This document shows, piece by piece, positions 28,460 through 37,458 of a stretch of 64,000 nt of DNA. Origin of the DNA: Lachnospiraceae bacterium (GTDB lineage Bacteria > Bacillota > Clostridia > Lachnospirales > Lachnospiraceae); the NCBI GenBank assembly GCA_015057005.1, contig SVFF01000002.1, positions 124,001-188,000 on the forward strand. The letters run 5' to 3'. The notes beneath the pieces are model-generated. The model saw nothing but the letters and a program-made list of their open reading frames with translations. It ran no database searches and was not told the origin of the DNA. Within the stretch, counting starts at the first letter, position 1. Each line of letters opens with the position of its first letter. Position numbers and translations under genes: made by a program.

Positions 28460-28822
28460 TCAGCCACGATAAATATGGGGGAAAGCATTTTTCACCCAGT
28501 TGATTTCATCCTCACCCTGAATCGCCACAACATCATATCTGATGGAAGTGTTTAAGTTCACCTTATGCAGCATCCTGTAATAATCAGCCACCTTGCAGAT
28601 CTGTCTCTGCTTTCTGATATCAACAGCATCCAGTGCTGTTCCTTTCACATGGCTGCTTCTGTATTTTACTTCTGCAAACACCAGATATCCTTCGTGATAA
28701 CCGATCAGGTCAATCTCGCCCTGTCTTGCACGGAAATTTTTCTCCAATATGCGCATGCCCTGCCGTTCCAGATATTCTGCAGCCAACTGCTCTTTATCGG
28801 TGCCCTTTTGTCTGGCGTTCAT
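28460..28822 (-). CDS. yraN: YraN/UPF0102-family nuclease-like protein
   Basis: 120 aa. Holliday-junction-resolvase-like fold with GEIDLIGYHEGYLVFAEVKYR (E-x-D and E-x-K nuclease-type residues). ATG 17 bp after the rnhB stop. Conserved next to rnhB in Firmicutes; exact function not established. Confidence 0.9.
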   Translation of the reverse strand: MNARQKGTDKEQLAAEYLERQGMRILEKNFRARQGEIDLIGYHEGYLVFAEVKYRSSHVKGTALDAVDIRKQRQICKVADYYRMLHKVNLNTSIRYDVVAIQGEDEINWVKNAFPHIYRG

Positions 28823-28839
28823 TCAACAAGCATCCTTTC

Positions 28840-29595
28840 CTACAGGAAATTTTTGATAAAACTGCGGCGATGGATTGAGGTAGGGCCGTACTTCTTCAAG
28901 GCTTCAATGTGTGCACTGCTACCATAGCCCTTATTACCGGCAAAATCATATTCCGGGAACACCTTATCATACTCCACCATCAGTCTGTCCCTGGTCACCT
29001 TGGCAATAATGCTGGCGGCACCAATGGAAAGACTTTTGGCATCTCCTTTAATAATAGGCACCTGCTTGATGCTTACACCGGGAATGCGCACTGCATCATT
29101 CAACAAAACATCCGGCTGTTTGGAAAGATTTCCGATAGCCTCACGCATCGCCTCATAGGTAGCCTGCAAAATGTTTATCTCATCGATCCGCTCCGGTGTG
29201 GCATAGCCTACAGCGCAGGCAATGGCCTTTTCCCTGATAATATCGTAGAGTTCCTCACGCTTCTTCTCTGACAACTGTTTGGAATCATTGATATACAAAA
29301 TATCGCAGTTTCTGGGCAAAATGACAGCACCGGCTACCACCGGACCTGCTAACGGACCACGCCCTACCTCATCAATGCCGCAGACAAGACCATATTGTTC
29401 ATACATGCGCTCATATTCCTGCAGAAGCCAGATACGTTGTTTTTCTTTCGCCAATGCAGCTAATTTTTTACGGGCTGATTCCAGCATTTTTTGCACACTG
29501 CTTCTGTCATCTGCACCGTATTCCAGTATCAACTCAGGCAGCTCATCTGCACAAGCCGCCTGGAAAATATCTTTTATCTCTTTTGTACTCTTCAT
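28840..29595 (-). CDS. rnhB: Ribonuclease HII
   Basis: 251 aa. Cleaves RNA in RNA-DNA hybrids, including single misincorporated ribonucleotides. Catalytic DE pair in GIDEVGRGPLAGPVVAGAV, further acidic residues in INDSKQLS and LLNDAVRIPG, and the SIGAASIIAKVTRD signature. An extra ~65-residue N-terminal helical region (common in clostridial RNase HII) precedes the domain. ATG follows GAGGG. Confidence 0.95.
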   Translation of the reverse strand: MKSTKEIKDIFQAACADELPELILEYGADDRSSVQKMLESARKKLAALAKEKQRIWLLQEYERMYEQYGLVCGIDEVGRGPLAGPVVAGAVILPRNCDILYINDSKQLSEKKREELYDIIREKAIACAVGYATPERIDEINILQATYEAMREAIGNLSKQPDVLLNDAVRIPGVSIKQVPIIKGDAKSLSIGAASIIAKVTRDRLMVEYDKVFPEYDFAGNKGYGSSAHIEALKKYGPTSIHRRSFIKNFL

Positions 29596-29608
29596 GAAAA
29601 TACCCTCA

Positions 29609-30166
29609 TTATTGATGTGCTATAACCTCAAAATCACTCAACGGCCATACGCGAACCCAGGCTTTGCCGATAATATCTTTCCGCTTAATGCTGCCCACCA
29701 TGTCCGTGCGGCTGTCACTGCTGTTGTTGCGGTTGTCACCCAGTACAAAATATTCATCCTCTCCAAGAACCACCGGATTTCCAGCCCGTCCAATGTGTTC
29801 AGGACTGATGATTTCTTTTCCGTAACTCTCTTCCAATAAGGTCATCCCCTCACCGGAATCAATATAAATGGATCCATCCGTATCAATCCATACCGTTTCA
29901 CCCGGCAAACCAATGATACGTTTAATGTAATATACATCTTTCTGGTACTGAAAGGGAAAAACAATAATATCAAAACGCTCCGGATCATTGAAGCGGTAAC
30001 TTAACTTATCAACGATCAGGTTGTCACCATCTTCCAGGGTAGGCTCCATAGATCCCCCGTCCACTACCGTGCGCTGTCCCACATATGTGATCAAAAGATA
30101 CGTAAGGCCCAGCACAACGGCAATATATAAAAATGAGCTGATAAATTCTTTTATAAATTTTTTCAA
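29609..30166 (-). CDS. lepB: Type I signal peptidase (second copy in this cluster)
   Basis: 185 aa, one N-terminal membrane segment, catalytic domain outside. Catalytic Ser in DGGSMEPTLEDGD and Lys in VYYIKRIIGLPGE; box E GDNRNNSSDSR. Start is TTG at 30164-30166 with AGGAG 6 nt upstream. It lies between rbgA and rnhB; a paralog sits on the other side of rbgA. Confidence 0.93.
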   Translation of the reverse strand: MKKFIKEFISSFLYIAVVLGLTYLLITYVGQRTVVDGGSMEPTLEDGDNLIVDKLSYRFNDPERFDIIVFPFQYQKDVYYIKRIIGLPGETVWIDTDGSIYIDSGEGMTLLEESYGKEIISPEHIGRAGNPVVLGEDEYFVLGDNRNNSSDSRTDMVGSIKRKDIIGKAWVRVWPLSDFEVIAHQ

Positions 30167-30251
30167 GATATGCTCCTATCCCATTTTCCCTAAATTATCA
30201 ATCATATTGCAGGAAAAATGTTAATACTGTCTATTATGAAATAATCGGTAA

Positions 30252-31091
30252 TCAAGGATTTTCCAGGGTCATCCTGCCAAGCTTACCGCTGCGGAAATCA
30301 TCAATCAAAATTCCTGCAGCCTTTTCCAGGTCAAGAGAACCGCCTTTTCCATAACACTTTCTGTTCTCGGCAATATCTGCCAATACATCTACATCCTTTT
30401 CTTTCAACTGGATCTCATAACGCTGAGACAATGCTTGCGGATACATTTCCCTGATCATATGGATAAGGTCGCATGCCAGTTCATCCATGATCATGATCTC
30501 ATCATTGATGGAACCGATAAAAGCCAGACGCATGCCCACCAGCTGGTCTTCAAATTTAGGCCAAAGAATACCGGGGGTATCTAAAAGCTCCATATTCTTA
30601 TTCAGGCTGATCCACTGTTTTCCCTTTGTGACACCGGGCTTATTGCCGGTCTTGGTGCAGGCTTTTCCCACAAAAGAATTAATAAAAGTAGACTTTCCTA
30701 CATTAGGGATTCCCACCACCATGGCGCGAATGGGGCGGTTCACTATGCCGCGCTTTCTGTCACGCTCAATTTTCTCACGGCAGACTTCCTGGATCAAACC
30801 ATGAATATTCTTAATGCCGGCACCGGATTTAGAGTTGATCTCCAGCACGCCTGCTCCCTGTTCTTTAAAATACTGCAGCCACTGCTTATTGCTCACAGGA
30901 TCAGCCAGATCCGCCTTGTTCAAAAGCACAATTCTGGACTTTCCCTTGCCCAGTTCATTAATGTCCGGATTGCGGCTGCTCACCGGGATACGTGCATCTA
31001 CAAGTTCAATAATTAAATCTATTAATTTGATGTTTTCCTGCATCATACGCTTTGCTTTCGTCATATGACCGGGATACCATTGATAATTCAT
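30252..31091 (-). CDS. rbgA: Ribosome biogenesis GTPase RbgA (YlqF)
   Basis: 279 aa circularly permuted GTPase: G4 LLNKADLAD precedes G1 GIPNVGKSTFINS and G3 DTPGI. Late 50S assembly factor. ATG overlaps closely with the upstream lepB stop (3 bp apart). Confidence 0.95.
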   Translation of the reverse strand: MNYQWYPGHMTKAKRMMQENIKLIDLIIELVDARIPVSSRNPDINELGKGKSRIVLLNKADLADPVSNKQWLQYFKEQGAGVLEINSKSGAGIKNIHGLIQEVCREKIERDRKRGIVNRPIRAMVVGIPNVGKSTFINSFVGKACTKTGNKPGVTKGKQWISLNKNMELLDTPGILWPKFEDQLVGMRLAFIGSINDEIMIMDELACDLIHMIREMYPQALSQRYEIQLKEKDVDVLADIAENRKCYGKGGSLDLEKAAGILIDDFRSGKLGRMTLENP

Positions 31092-31094
31092 CTT

Positions 31095-31679
31095 CTACCT
31101 GCCTTTCACAAAACCGATTCCCTCTTCAGCACTTTTAAAATGAAACCAAACCTTACCATAAATATCAGTCTCCGTAATAGGACCGATATTGGCGGAACGG
31201 CTGTCTTCGCTGTTGTTGGGATTATCGCCGATACAAAAATACTCTCCCCGTTCCAGGATCAGTTCCTTTTCAACGATGCCGGAATCCAGAATGATATCCA
31301 TGGGCCACTCCGTCTCCAGACCGTTCACATACAATATCCCGTCTTCAATACGCAAGGTATCTCCCGGTTCTGCCACAACTCTTTTTACATAATAATGGGA
31401 TTTTTCATTGCCGTTCGGAAGAAAAACCACCACATCACCACTCTTTGGAGTAGAAAAAATATAAGAAAGCCGGTCAATCAACACTGTCTGCTCATTGTAT
31501 AGTGTAGGTTCCATAGACTCTCCCACCACACGGGTGGTCATGCCAAAGAAATACACCAATACACCTGCCAAAAACACAGCAAATACCACACCAAAAATCC
31601 AGGTGAATATCTCTATGAACAGATTTGAACTAACCTTCTTTTTTCTGCTGTAAAAACTCAAACCACTGTCTCTAACCAT
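31095..31679 (-). CDS. lepB: Type I signal peptidase
   Basis: 194 aa. N-terminal membrane segment (about 23-45), Ser in VGESMEPTLYNEQ, Lys in SHYYVKRVVAEPGD, box E GDNPNNSEDSR. First gene of the lepB-rbgA-lepB-rnhB-yraN-pgeF group, downstream of rplS and its terminator. Confidence 0.93.
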   Translation of the reverse strand: MVRDSGLSFYSRKKKVSSNLFIEIFTWIFGVVFAVFLAGVLVYFFGMTTRVVGESMEPTLYNEQTVLIDRLSYIFSTPKSGDVVVFLPNGNEKSHYYVKRVVAEPGDTLRIEDGILYVNGLETEWPMDIILDSGIVEKELILERGEYFCIGDNPNNSEDSRSANIGPITETDIYGKVWFHFKSAEEGIGFVKGR

Positions 31680-31752
31680 CGTTATTCCAATCCACTTATT
31701 TCTACGGACACATTTTCATATTCCGTTTTATCATACCACAGTTTTTGAAAAT

Positions 31753-31784
31753 AAAAAAGAGCAATCACAGAAGTAATTGCTCTT
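31753..31784 (-). terminator. Terminator of rplS
   Basis: AAGAGCAAT...ATTGCTCTT stem followed by TTTTTATTTT on the minus strand, 20 bp past the rplS stop. Confidence 0.88.
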
Positions 31785-31804
31785 TTGAGTGTTTTGTAAG
31801 CTAC

Positions 31805-32152
31805 TTATTTAACGATCTCTTTCACTTTAGCCTTCTTACCAACACGACCCTTTAAGTAGTTCAGTTTAGCACGTCTTACCTTACCTCTTCTAACTACTTC
31901 GATCTTCTCTACGTTGGGAGAATGCAGGGGCCAAGTCTTCTCAACACCGATGCCGTTAGAAGTCTTTCTTACGGTAAAGGTCTCTCTGTTGCTGCCGCCC
32001 TGTCTCTTCATTACAACGCCTTCAAAGATCTGGATTCTTTCGCGGTTACCCTCTTTGATCTTACCATAAACTTTTACGGTATCACCAACGTTGAACTCTT
32101 CTACAGTTGCTTTTAACTGTTCTGCTTCGATTTCTCTGATAATATTACTCAT
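31805..32152 (-). CDS. rplS: 50S ribosomal protein L19
   Basis: 115 aa, standard size. Contains [31 protein letters not shown] and [17 protein letters not shown] behind GAAGGAGG. Has its own promoter in the gap after trmD. Confidence 0.98.
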   Translation of the reverse strand: MSNIIREIEAEQLKATVEEFNVGDTVKVYGKIKEGNRERIQIFEGVVMKRQGGSNRETFTVRKTSNGIGVEKTWPLHSPNVEKIEVVRRGKVRRAKLNYLKGRVGKKAKVKEIVK

Positions 32153-32275
32153 AATGAGCCTCCTTCATAAAATGGATGTTCTTAATACTTAACATGGATC
32201 ACTTCCACACGTAACAGAGGACCATCTCGATTTTCACAACTATCAAATAATACCACACTGCTTTCAATAATGCAA
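32153..32275 (-). promoter_or_regulatory. Promoter and ~85-nt leader of rplS
   Basis: TTGCAT (32270-32275), 17-bp spacer, TATTAT (32247-32252). The leader has inverted repeats (ATGTT/AACAT around 32170-32205). Firmicute rplS genes often carry an L19 autoregulatory leader; whether this one matches that fold was not testable here. Confidence 0.65.
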
Positions 32276-32303
32276 GTATTTTTTTACTTTTTTAGTTCCT
32301 ATT

Positions 32304-33761
32304 TTATTCCTGTTTCTGTGGTCTTTTTTGAAGCCACCAAATGGTATCCTTTGCCACATAAAGCCCCATCTTTTCCTGCAGTGCCAGGGATTTTTGATTC
32401 TCTACAAAAGTATGTCCGTAGGGAATATATCCCCATTCTTTCTGTCGATTCATGCAATATGCCACCAGGGACAAACCAATCCCTTCTCTGCGATAGGCCT
32501 CCTCCACATACAATAAGCCTGTACTGCCGTCATTGTGAATGCCCACAAAGCCAACTATTCTTTCATCCGCATACGCCCCGAACATAACACCGGCACTAAC
32601 GCGTTCCCGCAGATAGCCTTCCGTTTCATGTTCGTAATGCTCTGCAAGATAGGGCACGCTGTCCAAATCAAGAGTCCTGATATCCTTATATTTTACAGTG
32701 TGAAGTTCTCTCTGAGTGGAGCAGCTTTGATAGCACTCGTGGAATACTTCAAAATCAAATCTGCTGCAGATGGCATCGTTCATAAACGCCTGGGATGCGA
32801 TAAACAGCTGGACCTCTTCAGGCACCAGTTCAAGCAGACGCTCACCCATCTCACGGTCTTTCACCGTCAGCATGGCCATTTTGCACTCTTTGTCATAGAC
32901 CAGCACATTATCGCCCTCGGCGAAAAGCACTTCACCCTTTCCCCTGGATAGATTTTCCATAATGTGGATATTAGAGCGTTTATTCTTGGCCAGACGCTTC
33001 ACCACCTGCATTTTGTGCTGATATTTTTTGTAGAGATCCGGGCGCCGTTTTGCTGTCCGCTCCTTGGACTGTTCCAATCGCCACTCGGTAATCTTGCTGT
33101 GGTTGCCGGACATAAGTACCTTGGGCACTTTCTTGCCATGCCATTCTTCCGGTCTGGAATATTGGGGATATTCCAACAGATCATTATGAAAGCTCTCTGT
33201 CTCGGCGGAAACGCTGTTATTCAGCACGCCGGGTACAAGTCTGGAAATCGCATCGATCATTACCATGGCAGGAAGTTCACCGCCGGTCAGTACATAATCG
33301 CCGATGGATATATAGTCGGTTACGACTTCTTCCAGCACACGCTCATCAATCCCTTCATAATGGCCGCAGAGGAACACCAACTCTTCTTCTTTGGCCAATT
33401 CAGCAGCCATCTTCTGGTCAAAAGTGCTCCCCTGGGGAGTTACATAGATGGTGCGGATTTTTCTGCTCACTTGTTCAGGAGCACCCAGTCCTTTTTCATG
33501 ATCTGCAGTCACCATTGAAGACATGGAAGAAACACCGGTTACTGCCTTCCAGGCATCATAAACAGGCTGAGCCTGCATCAGCATGCCTGCACCGCCTCCA
33601 TATGGGTAATCGTCCACCTTACCGTGCTTATCAAGGGTATAATCCCTGATATCCACTGCATTGATGGAGAGAATATTCTTTTCAACAGCCCTGCCGATAA
33701 TGCTGGTATTCAGTCCCTGCATGATCATTTCGGGGAATAACGTTAAAATGTGGAACTTCAT
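32304..33761 (-). CDS. trmD: tRNA (guanine37-N1)-methyltransferase fused to a GNAT acetyltransferase domain
   Basis: 485 aa, about twice the usual TrmD. Residues 1-250 are a complete TrmD ([48 protein letters not shown]), which makes m1G37 and prevents frameshifting. A ~20-residue insertion sits near 75-98. From Met251 onward the frame continues without stop into a GNAT-type protein: an N-terminal ~115-residue helper domain and an acetyl-CoA fold with [27 protein letters not shown] and the closing [16 protein letters not shown]. The junction lies at about 33011. Methylation role is secure; the acetyltransferase substrate is unknown. Between rimM and rplS, the normal trmD position. Confidence 0.9.
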   Translation of the reverse strand: MKFHILTLFPEMIMQGLNTSIIGRAVEKNILSINAVDIRDYTLDKHGKVDDYPYGGGAGMLMQAQPVYDAWKAVTGVSSMSSMVTADHEKGLGAPEQVSRKIRTIYVTPQGSTFDQKMAAELAKEEELVFLCGHYEGIDERVLEEVVTDYISIGDYVLTGGELPAMVMIDAISRLVPGVLNNSVSAETESFHNDLLEYPQYSRPEEWHGKKVPKVLMSGNHSKITEWRLEQSKERTAKRRPDLYKKYQHKMQVVKRLAKNKRSNIHIMENLSRGKGEVLFAEGDNVLVYDKECKMAMLTVKDREMGERLLELVPEEVQLFIASQAFMNDAICSRFDFEVFHECYQSCSTQRELHTVKYKDIRTLDLDSVPYLAEHYEHETEGYLRERVSAGVMFGAYADERIVGFVGIHNDGSTGLLYVEEAYRREGIGLSLVAYCMNRQKEWGYIPYGHTFVENQKSLALQEKMGLYVAKDTIWWLQKRPQKQE

Positions 33762-33796
33762 GATAGTCAGTCCTTTGTTATAATAAATGCCTCATT

Positions 33797-34306
33797 TTAA
33801 TCCAGAAGTCCCGGCATAATGTGAATCTGAATAAAACCAGCCTCCACATCCACATTCAGGACACACTCCTTGATAGCAGGAAGCAAAAGTTCCCTGCCAT
33901 CATCCAGATCGATCACATACACATCATTGGCACCGGTCTCTATAACCTCTCTCAATACACCAATCTCTGATCCGTCCTCATTGTGCACCCGAAGACCCAT
34001 GAGATCGGCAATGAAATATTCATCTTTCTTCAGTCTCACAGCATTTTCCCGGGTCACATAGAGACTCTTCTGTCTGTATCGTTCTACATCATTTATATTA
34101 TCGATGCCCTTGAATTTCAGGATCACAAACTGTTTGAAAAATTTGGTGCCTTCCACTTCCAGGGTTATCTGCTCTTTTCCGGTATCTAAGATAACTTCTT
34201 TTAATCGCTTAAATCTTCTCACATCATCAGTAGTAGGAAATACCTTTACTTCTCCATGTACTCCGTGGGTGGAGGTGATGATGCCTACCTGAAACATTTT
34301 TTCCAT
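33797..34306 (-). CDS. rimM: 16S rRNA processing protein RimM
   Basis: 169 aa. N-terminal RimM barrel (VGIITSTHGVHGEVKVFP) and C-terminal PRC-barrel (DEYFIADLMGLRVHNEDG, VYVIDLDDGRELLLPA). Assists 30S maturation near S19. Between khpA and trmD. Confidence 0.96.
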   Translation of the reverse strand: MEKMFQVGIITSTHGVHGEVKVFPTTDDVRRFKRLKEVILDTGKEQITLEVEGTKFFKQFVILKFKGIDNINDVERYRQKSLYVTRENAVRLKKDEYFIADLMGLRVHNEDGSEIGVLREVIETGANDVYVIDLDDGRELLLPAIKECVLNVDVEAGFIQIHIMPGLLD

Positions 34307-34382
34307 TTACATATCCTCTTTGTCAGATCTTTCGGAACAACTGCATAGTCACGTACTGCCTGATTTCCTTAATAGAACAAGG

Positions 34383-34409
34383 GGAGAAACACGCTGTGCA
34401 TGCTTCTCC
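34383..34409 (-). other. Intergenic hairpin between khpA and rimM
   Basis: GGAGAA...TTCTCC stem with partly paired centre in the 117-bp gap. No T-run; could be an attenuator or processing site. Confidence 0.4.
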
Positions 34410-34423
34410 ACCTTATATCGTCA

Positions 34424-34651
34424 TTAAACGATTTCCACTTCAACTCTTGTATTATCTTTGGATGATGCCGCTTTTACAACGGTGCGGATTGCTTTGGCAA
34501 TTCTGCCCTGCTTACCGATAACCTTGCCCATATCAGATGCAGCAACGTGAAGCTCAACAATAATTGTTCTGCCTTCCTTCTTCTCAGTCACAACCACTTC
34601 ATCCGGATTATCAACAAGTGCTTTTGCAACTACTTCTACTAATTCCTTCAT
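34424..34651 (-). CDS. khpA: KhpA family KH-domain RNA-binding protein
   Basis: 75 aa. Single KH domain with GKVIGKQGRIAKAIRTVV. Usually pairs with KhpB (Jag) as an RNA chaperone. Conserved between rpsP and rimM, as here. Confidence 0.95.
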   Translation of the reverse strand: MKELVEVVAKALVDNPDEVVVTEKKEGRTIIVELHVAASDMGKVIGKQGRIAKAIRTVVKAASSKDNTRVEVEIV

Positions 34652-34675
34652 AATCCACCTCCAAAGATCAGATTA

Positions 34676-34921
34676 TTATTTCTCAATACCTGCAACTTTG
34701 AAAAGCTTTGCAACCTGCTCGGTGGGCTGAGCGCCGTTTGCTAACCACTTCTTAGCCAGCTCTTCGTTGATCTTGAAGGTGCTGGGCTCAGTGCTGGGAT
34801 CGTAAGTACCGATCTCCTCGATGAATCTACCGTCTCTGGGAGAACGAGAATCAGCTACGATGATTCTGTAAAAAGGTGCCTTCTTCTGTCCCATTCTTCT
34901 TAATCTGATTTTAACTGCCAT
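34676..34921 (-). CDS. rpsP: 30S ribosomal protein S16
   Basis: 81 aa, standard S16 ([39 protein letters not shown]). ATG behind ATGGAGG. First gene of rpsP-khpA-rimM-trmD. A modest promoter TTGCAG-17-CATAAC lies about 55 bp upstream, and a CCGGT/ACCGG hairpin follows ffh. Confidence 0.98.
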   Translation of the reverse strand: MAVKIRLRRMGQKKAPFYRIIVADSRSPRDGRFIEEIGTYDPSTEPSTFKINEELAKKWLANGAQPTEQVAKLFKVAGIEK

Positions 34922-35066
34922 TGTTGTTTTCCTCCATACGTGTTAAATGTGTTTATTTGTTTGCGCAGTGTTATGCACTTTTTCATAATCTACTGCAATT
35001 TATTGGATAGGAACCCTCGGTTCATATCTGCTTTGTAATAATTGTCCGGTTAATACGCTGACCGGT

Positions 35067-36437
35067 TTAGAAAGGGAATTTCCCTCCGCCCATGCCCGGG
35101 AAACCTCCGAACATATTGCGGCCTCTCTTACCACCGCCGCCGAACTGCTTCATCATCTTCTGCGTCTGCTCGAACTGCTTGATAAAGCGGTTAACTACTG
35201 CGATGTCAACACCGGCACCTTTTGCAATGCGGTGTTTTCTTCTGGGATTTAAGATCTTGGGATTGCGTCTCTCTTCGATAGTCATGGAAAGAACAATCGC
35301 CTCCATGCGCTTTAACTGCTTCTCATCGATCATGGACTCCAGATCTCCCATCTTGGCTCCCATTCCGGGAAGCATGCTCAGGATACTGGACAGACCACCC
35401 ATGTTGCGCATCTGCTTCATGCTCTCCAGGTAATCTTCAAAATCGAACTTACCTTTCTTCATGCGGCCGGCCATCTCGCGGCCTTTTTCTTCATCCAGGT
35501 CAATATTGGCCTGAGCCTTATCAATCAGGGAAAGCACATCGCCCATACCTAAGATTCGGCTTGCCATACGATCCGGATAGAACTGTTCCATATCGGAAAG
35601 TTTCTCGCCCATACCCACAAACAAGATGGGCTTACCGGTTACGGCTTTGATGGAAAGTGCTGCACCGCCTCGGGTGTCGCCATCCATCTTGGTCAATACC
35701 ACGCCGTCAACGCCGACTTTCTCGTCGAACTCTTTGGCTACGTTTACTGCATCCTGACCGGTCATGGCATCCACTACCAAAAGTGTCTGATGCACTGTCA
35801 CGGTCTCTTTGATCTCCTGCAGTTCTTTCATCATATCCTCATCTACATGAAGACGACCTGCTGTGTCCAGGATCACTACATTGTGACCATTCTTCTCGGC
35901 ATAGCCAAAAGCTTCTTTTGCAATCTCTGCAGGTTTGTGGTCCGTGCCCATGTCGAACACTTCCACTTCCATTTTCTGACCGTTTATTTTCAACTGTTCG
36001 ATGGCTGCGGGTCTGTAAATATCACAGGCAACCAACAGGGATTTCTTGCCTTTCAGTTTTAACTTACCGGCGATCTTGGCAGTAGCGGTAGTCTTACCTG
36101 CACCCTGAAGACCTGCCATCAGAATAACGGTGATGGACTTACCGGGCTGCATGGCAATCTCAGTGGTCTCACTGCCCATCAGTGCGATCATTTCTTCGTT
36201 AACGATCTTGATCACCATCTGACCGGGATTCAGACCATTCATTACATCCTGACCGATAGCCCGCTCTTCCACAGCTTTCACAAACTGTTTTACTACCTTA
36301 AAGTTAACATCGGCTTCCAGGAGCGCCATCTTAACTTCTTTCAGCGCAGCCTTGACATCCTCTTCAGTCAGACGGCCCTTGCTTCTTAAGTTTTTAAATA
36401 CATTTTGTAGTTTATCTGTTAAACTTTCAAATGCCAT
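35067..36437 (-). CDS. ffh: Signal recognition particle protein (SRP54)
   Basis: 456 aa. N domain, GTPase G domain (GLQGAGKTTATAKIAGKL, DTAGRL, TKMDGDTRGGAALS) and methionine-rich M domain (MLPGMGAKMG, QTQKMMKQFGGGGKRG). Binds SRP RNA and signal sequences, then docks to FtsY (40150-41088). Follows ylxM by 10 bp. Confidence 0.98.
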   Translation of the reverse strand: MAFESLTDKLQNVFKNLRSKGRLTEEDVKAALKEVKMALLEADVNFKVVKQFVKAVEERAIGQDVMNGLNPGQMVIKIVNEEMIALMGSETTEIAMQPGKSITVILMAGLQGAGKTTATAKIAGKLKLKGKKSLLVACDIYRPAAIEQLKINGQKMEVEVFDMGTDHKPAEIAKEAFGYAEKNGHNVVILDTAGRLHVDEDMMKELQEIKETVTVHQTLLVVDAMTGQDAVNVAKEFDEKVGVDGVVLTKMDGDTRGGAALSIKAVTGKPILFVGMGEKLSDMEQFYPDRMASRILGMGDVLSLIDKAQANIDLDEEKGREMAGRMKKGKFDFEDYLESMKQMRNMGGLSSILSMLPGMGAKMGDLESMIDEKQLKRMEAIVLSMTIEERRNPKILNPRRKHRIAKGAGVDIAVVNRFIKQFEQTQKMMKQFGGGGKRGRNMFGGFPGMGGGKFPF

Positions 36438-36447
36438 TTACTGCTCC

Positions 36448-36822
36448 CTACCATTCTTTCATAAGCTCTCCCGAGAGCTCCTTGATGCGCTGCATACGTG
36501 CGGTGACTGACATCTGAGAGAATGCATTCTTCTCATCCGCTGATATGGCGTCTAATTGAGTCAACTGTTCAATCTCACGAATCTTCTCTTTGGCACCTGT
36601 AAATTTCTCTACCAAGTGCAGCTTACTCTCATAACCTTGCAGGATACGATCGCACCGCTTGATCAGATCATGCACGCCTTGTCTGCTAATGCCATACTCG
36701 GAGGCAAGCTCACTCAAGGACATATCATTGTATACCGCATCCTCGTATATCTTTTGCTGGTGCTCTGTCAGCAGTTCACCATAAAAATCATATAGGAGTG
36801 TCTGTTCAAAAATTCGTTCCAT
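36448..36822 (-). CDS. ylxM: YlxM-family HTH protein
   Basis: 124 aa. Sigma-70 region 4-like helix-turn-helix (DMSLSELASEYGISRQGVHDLIKR). YlxM is encoded upstream of ffh across Firmicutes and is linked to SRP. Same order and spacing here. Confidence 0.93.
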   Translation of the reverse strand: MERIFEQTLLYDFYGELLTEHQQKIYEDAVYNDMSLSELASEYGISRQGVHDLIKRCDRILQGYESKLHLVEKFTGAKEKIREIEQLTQLDAISADEKNAFSQMSVTARMQRIKELSGELMKEW

Positions 36823-36882
36823 ATCGTTTCCATCCTGCCTGTATATACGCAGATTACACCCTCTACGTCACGCACCTTGAGT

Positions 36883-36932
36883 ATCATACTATACAAGAAA
36901 GGGACTGTCAAGTATTTTTTCTTGACAGTCCC
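36883..36932 (-). promoter_or_regulatory. ylxM-ffh promoter overlapping a strong hairpin
   Basis: TTGACA (36906-36911), 17-bp spacer, TATGAT (36883-36888) drive ylxM-ffh. The -35 is inside the left arm of a perfect 12-bp hairpin (36901-36912 with 36921-36932, GGGACTGTCAAG arm), which likely ends transcription coming from the peptide genes. Confidence 0.75.
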
Positions 36933-36996
36933 ACTTTTTTAATATTTTTTAAATATTTTTCAGCTAAAAGCAATCAACTCCGAAAGCATGCACCCC

Positions 36997-37170
36997 TTAT
37001 AGTTCCATCATCTCTAATATGGCTGCCATATTTTCCATAGCATCCAAAAGTACATTTTGTTCTGTTTCATCAAGCTTTTACAATTTTTCTTCAAAAACAC
37101 GGTTTTCTAATTGGCCACAATTTTGGAAGGATGCCTGGCCGCTTTGCATAATATCCATTCTTCAGTGCAA
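36997..37170 (-). pseudogene. Decayed remnant resembling the C terminus of a MarR-type regulator
   Basis: In one minus-strand frame, QLENRVFEEKL, an in-frame TAA (37078-37080), then KLDETEQNVLLDAMENMAA and so on to a stop at 36997-36999. The two halves in line read like the closing helices of a MarR-family regulator with one sense codon turned to stop. No start or HTH remains, so a broken fragment is the best reading; this is weak homology by eye. The gap 36823-37180 otherwise holds only the hairpin and promoter. Confidence 0.35.
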
Positions 37171-37180
37171 GCACAGCCTT

Positions 37181-37393
37181 TTATGCCTCTACAATAGCCC
37201 CGACCGGCATCATATTATCGGAAATTGGATTTTCGGCAGAGGATTTTCTCTCCAAACAATTATCAATAACTGTACCGTCATAGGCATATCCGACGATTCC
37301 ACCTGCATAATCACAGTTGCCACCATTAACCATATCCAACACATTCTCTTCCAATTCAACAGGAAACTTCTTTTTCTGTTCCTTATTTTTCAT
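37181..37393 (-). CDS. Double-glycine-leader peptide (bacteriocin/RiPP precursor-like)
   Basis: 70 aa from the ATG at 37391-37393 (GGAGG 7 nt upstream). The N-terminal 25 residues end in VELEENVLDMVNGG, matching the double-glycine leader pattern (Leu -12, Leu -7, Val -4, Gly-Gly). The predicted 45-residue core begins NCDYAGGIVGYAYDG and has two cysteines about 19 residues apart. No transporter, C39 peptidase-ABC, maturase or immunity gene is adjacent. Lies 65 bp after a second peptide with the same kind of leader. Unrecognised otherwise. Confidence 0.6.
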   Translation of the reverse strand: MKNKEQKKKFPVELEENVLDMVNGGNCDYAGGIVGYAYDGTVIDNCLERKSSAENPISDNMMPVGAIVEA

Positions 37394-37458
37394 ATACATT
37401 CCTCCATTCGTTATTCTATTAAGTATGATTCTTGTGCTTTGGAACTTTTTACAACATT

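Noticed and set aside
32960..33060. Sequencing frameshift explaining the TrmD-GNAT fusion
   Set aside because: Both halves read in the same frame without any gap, and residues either side of the junction match their families to the ends; a lost stop rather than a frameshift would be required.
37181..37210. C-terminal AIVEA of the 70-aa peptide resembles the end of E. coli GroES
   Set aside because: Only five residues match and the rest of that peptide bears no GroES similarity; treated as chance, unlike the neighbouring 71-aa peptide.
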